DNA from: Thermoanaerobaculia bacterium
Lineage (GTDB): Bacteria > Acidobacteriota > Thermoanaerobaculia > Thermoanaerobaculales > Sulfomarinibacteraceae
DNA: 64,000 nt
Reading direction: 5' to 3'
Assembly (NCBI GenBank): GCA_027061805.1
Contig: JAMOWA010000047.1
Span: forward strand, 1-64,000
Below, in pieces: positions 61,328-64,000 of the stretch (positions within the stretch are counted from its first letter, which is position 1; every line of letters starts with the position of its first letter). The notes beneath the pieces were generated by a model that was not told where the DNA came from, ran no database searches, and saw only the letters and a list, made by a program, of their open reading frames with translations. The translations under genes were made by a program, and so were the position numbers.

Positions 61328-64000
61328 ATGGCGAGAACATGCCGCGCGAATCCTCCGAACGGGCCCCTGTTGGCACTTGAACGCATGGGACCAGAGGAAC
61401 CTTTCGAAGAGGTTCTCGACTCGTGCTCCGAACTGCTCAGGGGCATGGCACGAGGAGTCCAGGGTCGGCCGAAAGGGGTCCACCTTGCTTCTCTCCTCCG
61501 CACACTGACGGTACGGTACGCGCGGTACGTCCGGGAGACATTCGGTACCCGCCTGTCGCCGGGGCTTGGCAGGGTTCTCGGTACGGGAGAAGGGACGGGG
61601 GGGCGCTCCGAGGGACGACAGAAGGGGAAACGGAGGGAGGAGGCGAGACAGCAGGCCAGGTTCCTGGGACAGGTTGTCGGGCTCGCCTTCCTGTTGCGGG
61701 AGGGAGACGGCTCTCGGCCCCATGTGAAGACCGGAAATCGTCCCCCGGATCGTCCATCTCTCGTGCCGGTCGATAGTGGTCAATCAATTCCCCGGATCCA
61801 GCCGGACGGAATCACCTCCCCGTGGGCTGCTCTGTGGATCCGGCTTGCCGTCATCGACCTGATCGGTTGCGGACCGTTTCTGGACAATATCCTCAAGAGG
61901 AGGGCATTTCGTGAGGGGTTCCGGAGCATGGTGCCGAGAAAGGCGTGGTCCAGGCTCTCCCGGGCCATCAAAGAGTCGGATGACGCATCCTCTCTTGCGA
62001 CCGTCGTGAGGTCTACCGTCGCCACACTCCAGGATGACCTCTTTCCATCCCATGGTGACACCGGGGAGGCGTGGCTCCCCGGTCTTCCCATTCCTCCCTG
62101 GGAAATGGGAGAGGATGCTCCCCAGGCCTGGCTCGAGAAGCTGAGCACCGCATGGCTCTACATTCTCGTGGCGCTCGACGTGGAGCTCCTGCGATACCGG
62201 CACATCCGTGAGACCGTGCAACCAGGCAATCGACAGCCAGGCGATCACGATCCCGGATCCCGGGAACACGATGGGGTGGTCCACAGAGAGCTCATGAGAC
62301 TCTGGGACCTCACCGCGAGGACCTTCCGGGGCTGGATGTGGGCCAGGAAGAACGGGATTGCCGGTGCCTCCACCGGTTTCCGGGTCGCCCTGATGCGGGA
62401 AGTCCTGGCAGGTCGGCCACCCTCGAACGGAACCTCGATCTTCAGAGGTGGAACCGGTACCGCAAACCATCGTTGCTTCCATCTCTCCATCGATTCTCTC
62501 TGGCTCCAGATGTACCTCGTGGAATCGATCACGCGCAACATGGATCTCGTCGAGATCATCCGGGACCACTTTCCGGATCGCCATCTCGCCGTGGTCTTCC
62601 TCCGGCGCTTTGCCGCGCTGGGTGCTCACCTGCTCTGGTCCTTGCTGCGAGAGGAGGAGTCGGGTGGCGACCTTCCCCTGCCCGAGCTTCCCCGCGCAAT
62701 CTCCGGCACCACCGAGGGCGGTGATGGGGAACGGAACAGGCCGGGAGCGAGGTCCGTTCATGCACCTTCCCCGGGCGCCGGGCGGGCATCATCGGGCCAG
62801 CTGGTCTTCGGGCGGGGTGTCGCTCCCGTGGGTATCGAGGAGTACACCGACGCGCTGATCGAGATGGTGGATGTGTACACCCACAACATCATCGAGCTCC
62901 CCTTCGAGATCCACGTGGGACGCTTTCTTCGCTGGTTCCTCGAATCCCAGGGACCCCTCTACCTGCTCAAGCCCCACTACCGCGACCATCTCTACCACGT
63001 GATCGATGTGTTCCTCCTGGGTGATTTCCTCCTCGGGTGTCGCCTCGGACGGGAACGGAGCCGCGTCCGTGATGTCCTGGAAACCCTGCTGGAGCGTGCG
63101 GCGGTCGGGGCAGACGGAAACGGGAAGGATGAGACAGCCACGGTGACGTTTCCCGATCTCAGGAAGAACTGGTGCGTGGCGGGGCTCTTCCACGACATGG
63201 GCTATCCCATGCTCCTCCACCGCGAGCTGGCGGGGAAGGAGCCCGAATCGCTTGTCGGAGAGACGCTCCAGCAGTTCGTCCGCCAGATCCGCAACGCCTT
63301 CCAGGGAAAGGCGGAAGAGCTCGAACAGAGGATCCGTGAGGCGTTCTCGGAGCTCCACGAGAACGAAGCCGGTGCGGCCACCGACCACGGCGTGCTCAGT
63401 GCCCTGATGGTCCGGGACCACATGCGGCGGATCCAGTGGCCGGCCTCGGAACGGCGTCTGGTGGAGGAGTTCGAGCCTGCCCTGACGGCCATCTACCTCC
63501 ACAACCTCCAGAACCGCGTGGTTCGCATCCAGGACGCACCGCTGACCTACCTTCTGGCCTTCTGCGACGAGGTCCAGGACTGGGGCCGGCGAAAGGTGGC
63601 GCCGGACGGCGTCTCGCGGGACGTCACGTGGGCGATCACGGACCCGGCCAACTGGCAGCTGCGTTCGGTGCCGGTCCTGGGGGACCTCCGGCTCGTCGTG
63701 GAGGGGGTCTCCGGACACGACGTGGTGCTGCCCGGTCCGGCCGGCGAGACGGTGCCCTCCCCAGGCCGTCGGGGGGACGGAGTGGGTGCCGGCGAGCATG
63801 ATGTGGTCATCGAGATGTACCAGGTGTACCGGCCCACCAGCACGGAGCTTCTCAACCCGCTCTTCCTGTGGATCTCCAAGGCCCAGAACCTCGAGCGTCT
63901 TGACGCCCGCGATGCTCCGTGGCGGCCCCGTCTGGTCCTCGTGACCGCCGTACCGAGGCACCTCCAGCGCATGGAGCTGACCTACCTCGAGCTGCTCTCG
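61328..64000 (+). CDS. Large uncharacterised HD-domain protein (runs off the window)
   Basis: At least 891 residues with no stop before the window end. ATG 61328 follows a strong AAGGAGG site 9 bases upstream. Residues 1-490 match nothing I recognise; they are helical, Arg-rich and include WIRLAVIDLIGCGPFLDNIL and LWLQMYLVESI. From about 500 an HD metal-dependent phosphohydrolase-like core appears: RDHLYHVIDVFLLG (His554/His557), AGLFHDMGYP (His622-Asp623), TDHGVLSALM (His687) and LLAFCDEVQDWGRR (Asp747). The C-terminal part is open. Codon use in the first half is less GC-rich than neighbours, suggesting acquisition. Substrate unknown. Confidence 0.75.
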   Translation, partial: MARTCRANPPNGPLLALERMGPEEPFEEVLDSCSELLRGMARGVQGRPKGVHLASLLRTLTVRYARYVRETFGTRLSPGLGRVLGTGEGTGGRSEGRQKGKRREEARQQARFLGQVVGLAFLLREGDGSRPHVKTGNRPPDRPSLVPVDSGQSIPRIQPDGITSPWAALWIRLAVIDLIGCGPFLDNILKRRAFREGFRSMVPRKAWSRLSRAIKESDDASSLATVVRSTVATLQDDLFPSHGDTGEAWLPGLPIPPWEMGEDAPQAWLEKLSTAWLYILVALDVELLRYRHIRETVQPGNRQPGDHDPGSREHDGVVHRELMRLWDLTARTFRGWMWARKNGIAGASTGFRVALMREVLAGRPPSNGTSIFRGGTGTANHRCFHLSIDSLWLQMYLVESITRNMDLVEIIRDHFPDRHLAVVFLRRFAALGAHLLWSLLREEESGGDLPLPELPRAISGTTEGGDGERNRPGARSVHAPSPGAGRASSGQLVFGRGVAPVGIEEYTDALIEMVDVYTHNIIELPFEIHVGRFLRWFLESQGPLYLLKPHYRDHLYHVIDVFLLGDFLLGCRLGRERSRVRDVLETLLERAAVGADGNGKDETATVTFPDLRKNWCVAGLFHDMGYPMLLHRELAGKEPESLVGETLQQFVRQIRNAFQGKAEELEQRIREAFSELHENEAGAATDHGVLSALMVRDHMRRIQWPASERRLVEEFEPALTAIYLHNLQNRVVRIQDAPLTYLLAFCDEVQDWGRRKVAPDGVSRDVTWAITDPANWQLRSVPVLGDLRLVVEGVSGHDVVLPGPAGETVPSPGRRGDGVGAGEHDVVIEMYQVYRPTSTELLNPLFLWISKAQNLERLDARDAPWRPRLVLVTAVPRHLQRMELTYLELLS

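Noticed and set aside
62789-63961. 390-codon open frame on the minus strand
   Set aside because: It is antisense to the HD-domain frame; its composition (many H, V, G, D, no family motif) is a shadow of the GC-rich plus-strand gene.
1-64000. CRISPR array or prophage
   Set aside because: No regularly spaced identical repeats and no phage structural or integrase genes were seen.

Overview
The window is GC-rich, densely coded bacterial DNA, most likely from an Acidobacteriota species (perhaps near Thermoanaerobaculia or Holophagae; the class is a guess). The evidence is a secreted protein with the acidobacterial VWFA-related domain, an Oar-like TonB-dependent receptor with an N-terminal carboxypeptidase-regulatory domain, a Ser/Thr kinase fused to TPRs, a bacterial alpha-2-macroglobulin, and LPS-type envelope genes (MsbA-like exporter, RND/TolC efflux). 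No rRNA, intact tRNA or CRISPR array was seen.

Layout. 0-3.4 kb: dispersed repeat, tandem-domain RNase HI, PlsC-like acyltransferase, PflA-like radical SAM protein, small membrane protein. 3.4-10.7 kb: TPR Ser/Thr kinase, a 700-base repeat-bearing gap, glycosyltransferase, leucyl aminopeptidase, macro-domain protein, degenerate crotonase. 10.8-18.3 kb: acyl-CoA dehydrogenase, ABC exporter and YicC, then a tightly overlapping lipoprotein / histidine kinase / receiver / EAL signalling chain. 18.4-23.6 kb: ffh, rpsP, khpA, rimM, trmD, then DsbD. 23.9-37.2 kb: envelope and secreted proteins (VWFA protein, TonB-dependent receptor, TPR protein, small secreted protein, 2008-residue alpha-2-macroglobulin on the opposite strand). 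37.2-41.8 kb: FxsA, thioredoxin, ornithine carbamoyltransferase, ClpP-class membrane protease, then decayed DNA with an internally deleted AbgT transporter and a TPR-gene fragment. 41.8-47.3 kb (minus strand): LuxR-type regulator, YfhO-like protein, GT2 glycosyltransferase and UPF0104-type membrane protein, all with overlapping ends. 47.4-50.4 kb (plus strand, divergent): an ECF-type importer whose T component is fused to a THEP1-like NTPase. 50.5-54.6 kb: rhomboid protease, two-component system, FMN-dependent nitronate monooxygenase / enoyl reductase-like protein. 54.5-60.4 kb: RND efflux operon with a deleted TetR remnant at its head. 60.4-64 kb: repeats and visibly less GC-rich DNA carrying a long uncharacterised HD-domain protein that runs off the window.

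The observations most worth following are: (1) at least ten genes have a TANNNT -10 box ending about 6 bases before the start codon, predicting widespread leaderless transcription; (2) the HD-domain protein beside mobile-looking repeats; (3) the EcfT-NTPase fusion; (4) an RNase HI with a second domain that has lost its catalytic acids; (5) two dispersed intergenic repeat families; (6) two pseudogenes (AbgT, TetR) that keep both ends but have lost the middle. All functions are inferred from motifs and context read by eye; no database search was run.
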